This document shows, one piece after another, positions 1 through 13,012 of a stretch of 64,000 nucleotides of DNA. Position numbers and translations under genes: made by a program. The stretch covers positions 1,984,001 to 2,048,000 of the forward strand of contig NC_133123.1 in the NCBI RefSeq assembly GCF_033568475.1. The letters are read 5' to 3'. The stretch comes from Henckelia pumila. Its lineage: Eukaryota > Streptophyta > Magnoliopsida > Lamiales > Gesneriaceae. The number at the start of each line of letters is the position of its first letter. The first letter of the stretch is position 1. Under the pieces are notes generated by a model that was not told the DNA's origin, did not search any database, and saw only the letters and a program-made list of their open reading frames with translations.

Positions 1-361
1 ATTGGTCTTGTACTCTTGTGTGTGAATTGTTTAGTAGTACATAAATCGTCATCGGTATGATTTTTGGTTGATCTTGTATTTTAATGCTCTAATGCAGCCT
101 CAGTGAGTGGTTGCATCGTATTATGTGGGAAGCGAGTAATACAATTTAAGTGTGCAAGGTTCTCTATGTTCGAGAAAAAAAAACCGATAAAATGGAATCG
201 AACTGTACTGTTAGATATTTAACCCATTTATAAAACATTGCTTGAGGCCCGTATTACTTGTGATTGCGTTGGAAGGAAATTGTGTATGTTAATGTGCACC
301 GTGTAATGAGAATACAGCATGAAGTCTACAATCTAATGCTGGAAAATATCCTATGCAACAG

Positions 362-3061
<2,700 letters not shown>

Positions 3062-3380
3062 ATTTGTTGTCATTGCTATCTCCTGATCTCCATGTGTGTT
3101 AGGTTTTGCTGGTGGGTAGGCTAGAATTATCAGTGCCTAAAATGTAAAGATTTCTTGCAATCAGATTGCTCTTATCATTTTTCAGTTATGAAGCCTGCTT
3201 GCTAGTACAACTTCTTATGACAAGTAGTTAGTAATCAATCCAACTGATTGGATATTCTTTGTTTCTACAAAGCACCTAATAGCCACATGCGAAGAAATTT
3301 TTGAAAAATGAAACAGTTTCCATGAAATGGCATTCAAATCTCAAAGTATCACCACAAAATGTTAAATTCACCACACCAAA

Positions 3381-3686
3381 CTACACCATCACCCTCGAAA
3401 CAGAACAACTACATTTACACTGTGACAAGCACTTTTTGCAGTCCCCTAACCGTGGATACTCGCCACTGCAATCACATCTCTTGATGCATTTGGAACGCGG
3501 GTCGCCACCCTGAAGACAACCGTCCATGCATTGCATGATAGATACACATCCAGGGCACCGAGATTGCATCCGATTTGCGAGACAATTTTGGCATCCACTA
3601 CCATCGGCTGGGCAGCCGACAGAAGGCAAACTCATCTCCCACAATAAGATTAGCGTTACACCGCACAAAATCATCATTCTCGACAT
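3381..3686 (-). CDS. Small secreted cysteine-rich protein
   Basis: A single-exon gene of 101 residues. Residues 1-24 look like a signal peptide (hydrophobic ILCGVTLILLW, then SLPSVG before the first mature Cys). The remaining ~75 residues hold about 16 cysteines in a dense pattern with CxxC, CxC and CxxxC spacings (GCQNC, CPGC, CDCSG, CKKC, CKCSC), which suggests a disulfide-rich apoplastic peptide. I do not recognise a named family; it does not match defensin, GASA or EPF patterns closely. A TATA-like stretch on the minus strand at 3751-3760 is suitably placed about 70 bases before the ATG. The gene is tail-to-tail with the fumarylacetoacetase gene, with about 320 bases between the stops. 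Function unknown. Confidence 0.8.
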   Translation of the reverse strand: MSRMMILCGVTLILLWEMSLPSVGCPADGSGCQNCLANRMQSRCPGCVSIMQCMDGCLQGGDPRSKCIKRCDCSGEYPRLGDCKKCLSQCKCSCSVSRVMV

Positions 3687-3750
3687 CTTAGAATTTCCAC
3701 AAAAAACGTTAGTTGTGATGATTCACGCAAATCTTGCTGGAGGGTTGGCC

Positions 3751-3760
3751 TCTATATATA
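3751..3760 (-). promoter_or_regulatory. TATA box of the cysteine-rich protein gene
   Basis: The minus strand reads TATATATAGA here, about 65-75 bases upstream of the start codon at 3686. This is the right place for a plant TATA box with a short leader. Confidence 0.55.
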
Positions 3761-3783
3761 CATGTACAAATTGCTGCATTTGA

Positions 3784-6213
3784 AATTGAAGCCTCTCTCA
3801 ATTCTGAGATAGGTGGGGTGTTTTCTTGGATAGCACAGTATTTATTTCTCCTCGATTTTCTCTATGAGATATTCCTTATCCTCTCCGTGCAAAGTTATCT
3901 ACTACTACTAGTGCTATTAACTTATGAATTCGTTTGATAAAAGGAGCTTCGATTTTATAGCAACCATCATGGTCCAAAAATTTTGATTTATCACAATTTA
4001 ATTTTGATCGATATAAGGTTGAACGATAATTTTCAAACAAATGCGAATAAAACTGTATTGCCACTGAGAGTAGATTAATACATTGATCCTGCCTTAACTT
4101 ACACCATCAGAAATTGTAGTTTCATTCCTAAACTTAAAAAAGAAAAAACAAGAAAAAAGAAAAAGAAATAATAGTTCCATAAATTCGAACCAGCTGTTGC
4201 CGGCGTGATAAACTCTTGCACCTACCCCAAGCAACAGCACAATAAATTCGACCATAAATTGCATCACTCGCTTAAGCTTTAGTAGTTTTTTTTTTTTTTT
4301 TTTAAATGAGATATTTCATTTGTTTTTTAAAAATGAAAACAGTTTTATAAATATATTTTATTTGTACAAAAAAATGCATATTTATATTTTATAACTTGAA
4401 ATATTTATTAAATCTTATATTTATAGTTAATCTCTCATTTAATTTAATGTTTGTCCTAGAATATTTAAATTCTAGTACAAATTGAAAACGTTTTTTCACG
4501 CTGAAACCCGTTTTAAACTCGTTTAAATTTAAAATTTGACATTTTCGCTTCGACACGTCATATGCTTCTTAGAAGCTTGCATGCAATTATAAAATTTCAA
4601 TATTAATTTCTCATTCACGGGTAATCGGTTTTGAGAAAGCAAAATATATTGATAATCGACCCATGACATAAATTGTCATTCATCCAAAAAAAAAAAAATG
4701 TCCAGTATCGACTTAAAAAACAAAAGGCCCCAATTAAAGTCGCCACAACTGTAATTTCTTGGTTTCCCCCTCCATTTTTGTGGCTTAGATTATTTTATTG
4801 TTTAAGTAAATGCTTTAAATTGTTTTTATCGATCGGTCACCCAATTATAGTCGCCACAACTGAATCTTATCTATTTATTTATTATGTAAAAGACTCATCA
4901 TTTGGTATGATCACAAAAAAAAAATATTAAAAAAAACAAAACAAAATTTAACCACAATCTTCAATTAGGTTGGAAAAAAAATATGGGAAAGATATTATAT
5001 AGTATTCCCACCTTCTAAAAAATATGGGAAAGAGGTCATGCAATTATCTCCACTTTTCTTCTATTACAATATTCATCTTTGCATTTGAAATTAAACACTA
5101 ATACCACTCACTTTAACAAAATTATAATATATAAAAATATATTATTTTTTTGTTTACCTTGAACACGCAATACATGTTCGATGCGGCTAGTTTTTATATT
5201 TAAGTGTGTGCATGTGAATTTAATAGGGAAAATAATATTTTCCCAATTAAAATTGAATTTTCGTCCATTATATTTTCAAAATTTTATTTTGATATATTAA
5301 ATTTTTATATTTTCGGGTTTTTTTAATCCAATCGATGACGTGTCAAAGAAAACATCGACAATTTTCTATGGCATGTCGGATTTTCAAGTGACGCATCATA
5401 ATTTTTCATTGTTGTGTAATGCATCGAACAAAAGTAATAGAAATTTATAAATTAATGTATCGAAACAAAATTTTAAAATCAAACTTTAAAAAAATGTATA
5501 TCTCGGTTTAATATAATATTTTAATTTTAATAAAATAAACCCTCGAAGGGAAAAATGGTTGCTGAGTCCCTGGACATGGCAATCAAATGAAAGGAAAGAA
5601 GGAATAAATGAAATATAAGTCCGACAGAAAGACGGATATCCTTTGCCCTTCTTCGGCTTACCTCTCCCAGAGCAGTATTCTTGTGAACATTATTGGCCCT
5701 ATAAATTTCAACCACGTTTACAACAAATTACATCATTTATTTAATTATTTTGAATTTATCTAACTTCTTCTTTGATGCTAATTAATTAATGATTTAATTA
5801 TATGTGTTCACACATAATTAATTCAGGTATTACTTACTCCCCAAGAAATGAGAATAATAGTTGTTTCAAAATTTTAAATTTTATTTGAACATATCTAAGT
5901 TTATTACGTACATATAGAAATTAAGTATTTATTGAGTATTTACTTTATAAATAGACAAGATGAATTATATCTGATATTAAAACAACCCCTAACCCCAATT
6001 TTATTTAAAATCATAAATAAAAAATACAAAGATTACAAATAGTCGTGGTTGGCTCATGGTCAACACAAAGTAATATCCTCTATCATATTATCATGATCTT
6101 ATTTTAGAAAATATTTTAAAAATAGTTACTAAAAACTCTCCCAGACAATAATTAATTAACTGTTAGATAGTATTGAAAATGCTTTAAAATAATGGATTTC
6201 TGAGTCCACGGCT
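3784..6213. other. AT-rich intergenic DNA
   Basis: No gene seen. The DNA is very AT-rich with A and T runs. A more balanced stretch at about 5540-5720 holds a plus-strand CTATAAAT motif and an open minus-strand frame of 62 codons, but nothing recognisable as protein. Confidence 0.6.
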
Positions 6214-7311
6214 TTATACACTTGAGTTGACCGGCAAACCAACCGCCCGGACGACGTCTTTCGCAAACGCACCGACGGCGGAGAGCTCGGCCAGCCCCCT
6301 CTCAAGCCCGCCGCACCGCAACAACTGCGGAAAGAACAGCCAAAATCCGGTAACCATCACGAATCCAACGGTCAAGACTGTCCCCACAACCCTCGGCAAC
6401 TGCCACCTGCCGTTTACAACCTTCTTCACAGCAATCTCAGCATTCAAGCAAAGGCCGTGCAGCAGAAAGAAACAAGTGATTTCCCAGGTGGGCTTCACCC
6501 GGCCCAGGTAAAAGAATATGAGCTCGTGAATCAAGCCCGACACGATGAAAGTGGACATCACCGCCGGCAGCGGGGCCCATTCTCGGCCCATTATCCCCGT
6601 CGACCATTTCAGAACGGGAACGTACACGGTGGGGCGCAGTATCCGCGTGACCATGAGGTTCCAACGACGCCCCCAGAAATCTTGCAGAGAAGTCGAAACA
6701 TACGGCTCGTTGAATTGCGGCTCAAGCTCCGCGCCGAGCAAGCCGCGAGCCATGGCTGCGGCGATGGCTAGCATAATCTCCAAAGCAAAGTATATATGGA
6801 AACCGTATATCACCATAATGATTCTTGGATGGATGTAATCCTCGAAGCTATATATTTTGACTATCAACGCCATTAACAAACACTTGATCGCATAGTTTTT
6901 GATCGACATCTGACCATTTCCAGCTTCTTCGGTCTTATTCTTACGTGGGTTTTGTGGAATGAGTTTGATCGGAAGGCAAGCGACGGCTAAGAAGCGTGGC
7001 AGAGAAATGGAAGGATTGGCTAAAGGGCCTGTATTAAAAGCGAACATCAACAGCTTGAAGTTGGTGAGCCAAGCCAGGAAGAAGGCGGTGATTCCGCCGA
7101 GGTGCATGGAGTGCAACTGCAACGGGAGAAGAAGGAAAAGACACACCACCGGGAGGAAACAGGCGAGTCTGGTGATTCCTCCGGCCAATATCTTGCCCAC
7201 AAAATAGCAGTAGAATAAAGATATGTACGCTGATACCCATACCTTGATGAAGCTGTTGATTTCTCCATCTGCCCAATACACCATCACATTCTTTATTTCA
7301 TCAGCCGCCAT
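6214..7311 (-). CDS. MBOAT acyltransferase, plant wax synthase / acyl-CoA:sterol O-acyltransferase group
   Basis: A single-exon gene of 365 residues, predicted to be a polytopic membrane protein that esterifies a long-chain alcohol or sterol with a fatty acyl-CoA in the ER. It opens with MAADEIKNVMVYWADGEI and has many hydrophobic spans. Family landmarks are NFKLLMFAFNTGPLA (about 84-98), SLQDFWGRRWNLMV (Asp ~211) and the MBOAT histidine in SGLIHELIFFYLGR (His ~262). The chosen ATG (7309-7311) is the second in-frame one; an upstream ATG would add 24 polar residues that do not look like this family. Length and lack of introns fit the plant wax synthase-like family. TATA-rich sequence lies just upstream (about 7374-7405). 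Whether the acceptor is a fatty alcohol or a sterol cannot be told from sequence. Confidence 0.92.
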   Translation of the reverse strand: MAADEIKNVMVYWADGEINSFIKVWVSAYISLFYCYFVGKILAGGITRLACFLPVVCLFLLLPLQLHSMHLGGITAFFLAWLTNFKLLMFAFNTGPLANPSISLPRFLAVACLPIKLIPQNPRKNKTEEAGNGQMSIKNYAIKCLLMALIVKIYSFEDYIHPRIIMVIYGFHIYFALEIMLAIAAAMARGLLGAELEPQFNEPYVSTSLQDFWGRRWNLMVTRILRPTVYVPVLKWSTGIMGREWAPLPAVMSTFIVSGLIHELIFFYLGRVKPTWEITCFFLLHGLCLNAEIAVKKVVNGRWQLPRVVGTVLTVGFVMVTGFWLFFPQLLRCGGLERGLAELSAVGAFAKDVVRAVGLPVNSSV

Positions 7312-7871
7312 TAATATAATTCTGTTGTCTCTGTGTGTGTGAAGGGGTTGGTGGGAATCTGCTTTGACCGTGAATATATACAATGGAGAATGCTATATAT
7401 ATATTCATTTGAACTTTCATAAAGATTCAATGTTGCACTACAATTTTGACTTTGAGATGTGTTTAATAATATTGTAAGCAACTGTCATGTCTTTTATTAT
7501 TTACAAAGGGAAATGCAAATGCTATAACTCGTTAAGTTATACATTGGGTTACATATTACATATGAAATTATAAAATTATTCCTTCATTTGATTTGAAAAA
7601 AATCTTTTCAAAATATATTAAAAATATTTATTTAATTTCAAGTGCAATGTGTAACGTAACATGTAATCCTCCATGTACAGGTAGCATCACTCATTTACAA
7701 ATCCTATCAATCATTTCGAAGGTGGCGTGTGTGACAACGAGATAGCCTATAATTAATTGAGAAATGTTTTATGCAGGCGAATAGTTATATGTTGGTTTAT
7801 ATATTATACTTGAAATTATAAAATTATTTATTTATTTTATTTGAATTTTTTTTCCAAAATACATAATTAAA

Positions 7872-8113
7872 TTCCGTTATCAAATTCGATATTAATATTA
7901 TAACATAACCGAAAATTCCGTTTTCGGTACAATATATAATGTACAACTCAACGTATAATTTTCGGTGTACATATGGCATCACCCTATTTAATTAGATTAT
8001 TTGATACCATAATTAGTCGATGCCTAACGCAATTTGATTTGGTATCATATTGTACGGAAAACGGAATTTTCGGTGTATGTTATAATATTAATATAGAATT
8101 TGATAACAGAATT
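7872..8113. repeat. Long imperfect inverted repeat (MITE-like)
   Basis: Arms of about 60 bases at 7872-7933 and 8052-8113 are reverse complements with only a few mismatches; both carry the phrase ACGGAATTTTCGG or its complement. The ~118-base loop holds a second, smaller inverted pair (TTTGATACCA near 8000 against TGGTATCA near 8043). The form suggests a non-autonomous foldback or MITE. I could not fix a target-site duplication. Confidence 0.7.
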
Positions 8114-8523
8114 ATTCTTTGGACAATGAAAAATAACAACTGTTTACATAGAAATGATTTTTTATGAAAAAAATTGTTGAATAATATTTTGTGTCTGTCA
8201 GATATGGTGACAGAGCATCCAAATTGTCATATTTTTGCTTCATTAAAGAAATGGACTAATTAGAAGCTTCGGAAAATATCACCCCGACGTTAATTACGAG
8301 TGGCATAGAGTCACTGATCGTGGCATTTTCCGGTATGACAGAAACTTAGTACAGGAACATCACGCAACCAAGATTTGCTTTGTCTTTTTGATAAATAAAA
8401 TACAAAAACTTGGGTATATACCACGAAGACAAAAAAAAAAAGAAAAGAAAAAGAAGATAAAGAATGAATGAATGATATTGGACATGGAACGCTTTTGATT
8501 TGACAAATCAACTTCTGAAATTC

Positions 8524-8638
8524 ATTCCGTGGATTTCCAAATACATCCGTCTGAAAAAATAATTTTCCATTTTCTATATGAATTCCGTGGATTTCCAAAT
8601 ACATCCGTGTGAAAAAATAATTTTCCATTTTCCATATA
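8524..8638. repeat. Two-copy tandem repeat, 58-base unit
   Basis: The unit beginning ATTCCGTGGATTTCCAAATA occurs at 8524 and again at 8582, nearly identical over its length. No coding sense. Confidence 0.9.
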
Positions 8639-9074
8639 CTACGTAGTTCATTGTAAATTTAGTTTGATGACATATTCACAGACAAGGTTTTGCTATACAC
8701 ATGTTTAAATTTAACGAATAGTACTACTCCCTAGTAACATTTAATTAGACTGAAATATATATATTATTATTTTTTTCATTTATGTCAAATATATAATCCA
8801 ATTTTCATATTTAGTATAGATTGTCTTATCTTTTCACCAATCTATCTCTAATTAACAGATGTTATCTAATTTTCATTTAATTACTAAAATATTTAACTTG
8901 ATATATGTGAAAACAGACACATACAAATTAAAATTCAAAGCATCGAATGAAAAGACACATCTCACGGTCACAGCCAACACAATGAAATTCCCTATGGTTG
9001 AAACTATGTTACATCGGGTGAAAATCACTCGTGGCAGCATCCACCATTCATGGGGCCCAAGCCCCACACAATTA

Positions 9075-9095
9075 TCCACCGGGTGACCCGGTGGA
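9075..9095. repeat. Perfect 21-base hairpin
   Basis: TCCACCGGGT, one G, then ACCCGGTGGA: a perfect 10-base stem with a one-base centre, GC-rich within AT-rich surroundings. It could be a protein-binding palindrome or the core of a small element. Confidence 0.85.
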
Positions 9096-9530
9096 GCATA
9101 GTACCACCCAATTCCAATGAGTCATAAATATGAAACACATGGAGAGAGTTGCAGAGTATGCTGCTTGGTGAAGTTGTACAATTTAATTAGCGCGAGAAAT
9201 CTGTATTACTTGCAGAAAAATCACACAAAATTTAATGCAAACGAGACAAGAAACGTGTTAAATAGACTGGCCAGGCACACCACTTTATTACACGACAATT
9301 AAGTGATCCACAAATGAGAGAAACTACTGCTATAATCTACCCTCTTCCATATATTAGAAACCAAGCTCGGGCAATAAATTTTTTGACCTTCCCGGATCCA
9401 TCATCATCATCATCATCCCAAGTCACAGAGTAACAGCAGAAAAAAAAAAAAGTAGTAAAAATTGAAATAATGACATTTTCTCGGGGCAAATGGAAACATG
9501 TTTGTGCTGTGGGGAGTTATTCTATATTGA

Positions 9531-11154
9531 CTACCAGTCTCTCTTGATTTCAAATGTATAGTTCAGTTCCAAGTAGCATCTGTTATCGTCGTCAAGGAAC
9601 TGCAAGCATCACATTAATTAAAGAGATGAAACACGGTGGGTGAGAGTTAAATGATACATTTCCATATTGTTTACAAGTTTCAAGATTCTACTAGTACATA
9701 TTCTAGCTATGATAGTATGGTTTATGCTGGTATCGCCATTTGGAGAGTTGTAATATGTGGCAATGCACTATCAAATTATAATTGTAGATAGATTGCATTC
9801 GTGTAATGCGAGCAGATGAAGAGGTAAATCGGAGACAAATAGCTAAGTAACCTGTGTTTTCGCTGAGTACGATCCTTTAGCAAATATGCCAGAGGGAGTA
9901 GTCTCTTCGGGCATTTCATGCGTATAAGGTTCTGCCTGAGGACTGAAGGTTCCAATCATCTCTTTCGTGCTGTCCACTATGAAAAGAAGTACGAGAAAAT
10001 GGAGAAGTAAATTAAATATTTTCACCAAATCATCGTCAACTAAACGGCAATTATGAACACAGATACATAGAGGGAAACATAACCTTTGAGGCCGGTTTTC
10101 CAGACTGTGTTCTTGTACTTCAGACCCGATACAATGTTGTTGTTGACCATGAAAGTAAATTTAAGGCAGTATCGGCTCCCCTCTTTCAAGGTAAACCAGG
10201 GGCCCTTCGGATTTCCAGCTTCAGGGATTGGAAGAAATATATCATCCCTACCAGGGGATTTTATCGCAAGGCTCAAGATTTTCACATCTGGATCAAGGGT
10301 TTCTACAGCATCGAAGCACACAGATTTATCAAATAATTTAATTTTCCCACACACATTAAATTTAACTGCAATAACAAGCATAACAGCCAAACTCTACACA
10401 TGTTAAACCACTAGAACTTAGCTTTGCACCAGGATGCCCTGTATGACCTTTAAGTGCGGAGATCTATGATTATCCTCCAAAAACAAAAAAAGGAAAAAGA
10501 AAAGAAAAGAGCCTACGAAATCTGAAATTAACAACATTTAGTCTACATCCACATCTCACTCAAAAATTTCTTTTGCAAGATCTACTAGAATATGAGTTTT
10601 ACATTGAATGCCAAACCATAGTAAATTGCATGTGCAATTAACGTGGATAAAAAATAAGAGGAAAAATTAATAACACTATTAACAATAAGATCAGTAAATT
10701 ACCTCCAACAGAGTTAACATCTACACTCCCAAGAAGTTGTTCCTTCCACCTCCTCAGACTCTCATCATCCTAGCCTCAAAAACAAAGGAACAAGAACAAA
10801 TCACAAAGGGAAATGAAGGGCAATCACCATAATGACAAAAAGATTGTGTCTTTTTTCTCCTCAAGGAAGAGAAAAAACCTTGTCTTTCTCGGATAGCTCT
10901 TTGAGAGTGCACTGAGGGCCCAACTGTATCTTAGTTTCTGTTTCTTCCTCATCTTCATCCTCGGTGGCATAAAGAGAACTCTCACTCATTTGTCTGCTAA
11001 CCCTTCCACCGGTATCAGGCACGACTTCCGGGTCTGGATTATTTTCACCGGCTTGGTTAGTCTCAGAATCGGGGTCGCCCACTTTTCCATCACCTTTCTT
11101 CTCATCAAATCCCATGCTTTTGGAACTTGATACAGCTCCAACAGCCAAAGACAT
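9531..11154 (-). CDS. RHOGDI: Rho GDP-dissociation inhibitor (ROP-GDI)
   Basis: Cytosolic regulator that extracts and holds prenylated ROP GTPases; the Arabidopsis homologue SCN1 restricts root-hair initiation sites (family knowledge). Five exons on the minus strand: 10879-11154, 10703-10769, 10084-10302, 9852-9976, 9531-9599, phases consistent, 251 residues. Domains: a variable acidic N-terminus with the conserved phrase SRQMSESSLYATEDEDEEE and then the regulatory arm LGPQCTLKELSEKDKDDESLRRWKEQLLGS split across exons 1-2; the immunoglobulin-like prenyl-binding domain follows with LDPDVKILSLAIKSPGR, FTFMVNNNIVSGLKYKNTVW, GTFSPQAEPYTHEMPEE, PSGIFAKGSYSAKT and the last exon FLDDDNRCYLELNYTFEIKRDW. 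The 5' leader upstream of 11155 is rich in CT on the coding strand (GAGA run near 11559-11575). Confidence 0.96.
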
Positions 11155-13012
11155 GAACAGGAAAGAAATTCACTGAATATGTTCAATGCAAGAATCGCAA
11201 AAGAGGCAAAAGAAAATGAAAAATGCAACCACTGCTTATCCCACCACCCCCACCAATGCCACAATAACGAGGAACAGCGGAAGAGACCCCCGATAGGCAA
11301 CAAGACGAAGCAAATAGAAACAAAAGACAAAATCTTTTACATTAAAATAAACAAAAATTTAAAGAATCCCAATAAAGGATAAGTCCCGAAAGAACTAATA
11401 ACTAGAAAAGGACACCAGGAAACCAGAGAACAACAGAAATAAAATATGAGAGAAAGCAATTTTCTCAAGGGAAGATTAAATAAAATAGGAAATGGTCATG
11501 TGGTGATCCGAGAATATGCATGAATATGTGAGAGAAATGTTCCAAGAAAAATAAAAATGGGGAGAGAGAGAGAGAGGATCGTGAAGGTCACTAACTTACA
11601 TTTGTTGGAATGTATGCATTGCATTCTTCCTTAAATTTGACTTTGTTTTGATTGGTTAACGGGGGAATGCGGCGTACGTGCACCCACTTGCAGTTTAGCG
11701 CGACTCCTTTACCAATGGAACCGTTGTACTTTGAATTACATGAGAGGCCCCTCGACGAACTCTTTTCACATGGCCAACATTAAAAATTTTGTTTACTCTA
11801 AAAAAAATATTTTAATTAATATTTGTTTTGATGCAAAGGTGCATGCCATTACATCCTATCAAAATGTTTTTCAATTTTCAAATCACGCTACCGAAATAAA
11901 AGGCTTTGGATATGAAAAAGATGATTTTCGAAATTTGAGTTATACATTAATTTTAAGTTTTAAAATCCTCGCCTATATACGATTTATTCGTTTTGTATAC
12001 TTTAAATTTAATAAATTAATTGATGTAAGTATTGATACCGGGTCTCATTTCTTAATATTAAAAGTTTCATATTCACACAGTACTTTGTAACATGGTTGTG
12101 AAATTATAGTGTTCAACTATTTCAATTAGTCTCATCTTTCATTTGAGCATTAGATACGTACGTGATTATTTACAAGGCTACTTAGATGGCACATGAAGTG
12201 AGAGATTTGAAATGAGTTGATTTCAAATTTCTTTCTCAAATTTATTGTTCGTGTTTGGTAAAGAATTTGAATAGGCATTTCAAATGTCCCTTTTTCTATT
12301 CAATGCAAATATGTACACATCTTAAAGAACCAACTACATGTCATTTCAAATTCAAATTCATTGATCAAATTACAGCTTAGATATTCAGTGACTGACATTA
12401 ATTGTGGCATGACCCTAACACGTTTCAGATAGACAAGTTAAATTACCAAGTATTTATCTATTTAGTCTATATAAAAAGTGCCCCATGGTTTAAAGATTTG
12501 CTGTCCGCTATCAAAGCATAGGTCTACTGCTCCGAGATCAACACAAGAAGTGTCCTACCTGTTGCATCATAACCCTTGGATCAAATGAGCCCCATATGAA
12601 TTCAGGTGGGGCGGCACCTGGACTAAAACCCCGGATGCTATGAAATGCGGCAAACGCTGACTTTGCTTAGCAGTCAAATCAATCACAATTTGACCACATT
12701 GTTATTTTAAGATTTCATTTAGACACTAAGGTAGTTTTCTAGGCGTCTAAACAATGATTATATTAGTTCATATTCTTTTTCTTAGTATAACCATATGAAA
12801 TGCCATCATTTTGCCTTTAAGTACGAGGCAAATGTCTCTGCCTGCTTCCCAAATTGTAGCTAGAATTTGGTTAGTTATAGGAAAGCCTGAACGAAGAGAA
12901 GGATTCTGTAGACTAAATTGGAAGTCGGAACTAACAAATACCAATATTTCTACAAAAACCAAGCATATTTAGAACTATCTTTTGGGTATATTAAGGATCA
13001 CCTGAAACAAAA
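11155..13012. other. RhoGDI leader/promoter and intergenic DNA
   Basis: Bases 11155 to about 11600 are probably 5' leader and promoter of the minus-strand RhoGDI gene, including a GAGA microsatellite near 11559-11575. The rest is AT-rich. An exception is a base-balanced island at about 12470-12690, preceded by a TATATAAA motif, that holds no recognisable protein. An open frame at 11731-12090 is AT-biased and looks random. Confidence 0.5.

Larger units (their letters stand above)
7312..9530. other. Intergenic region with inverted and tandem repeats
   Basis: No gene seen. It contains the long inverted repeat at 7872-8113, a two-copy tandem repeat at 8524-8638 and a 21-base perfect hairpin at 9075-9095, listed separately. 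Two loosely similar AT-rich segments (about 7520-7700 and 7760-7985) share phrases such as GAAATTATAAAATTATT and GGCATCAC/AGCATCAC and may be related MITE remains. Confidence 0.6.

Noticed and set aside
5527-5715. Minus-strand open frame of 62 codons in a base-balanced patch
   Set aside because: No signal, domain or start context that I can support; kept only as a note in the intergenic entry.
6437-7276. Several overlapping frames across the MBOAT gene
   Set aside because: Shadow frames of a GC-richer single-exon gene.
11731-12090. Open frame of 119 codons (+) upstream of RhoGDI
   Set aside because: Rich in Phe/Ile/Lys/Asn in AT-rich DNA, no motif, no promoter or splice signs.
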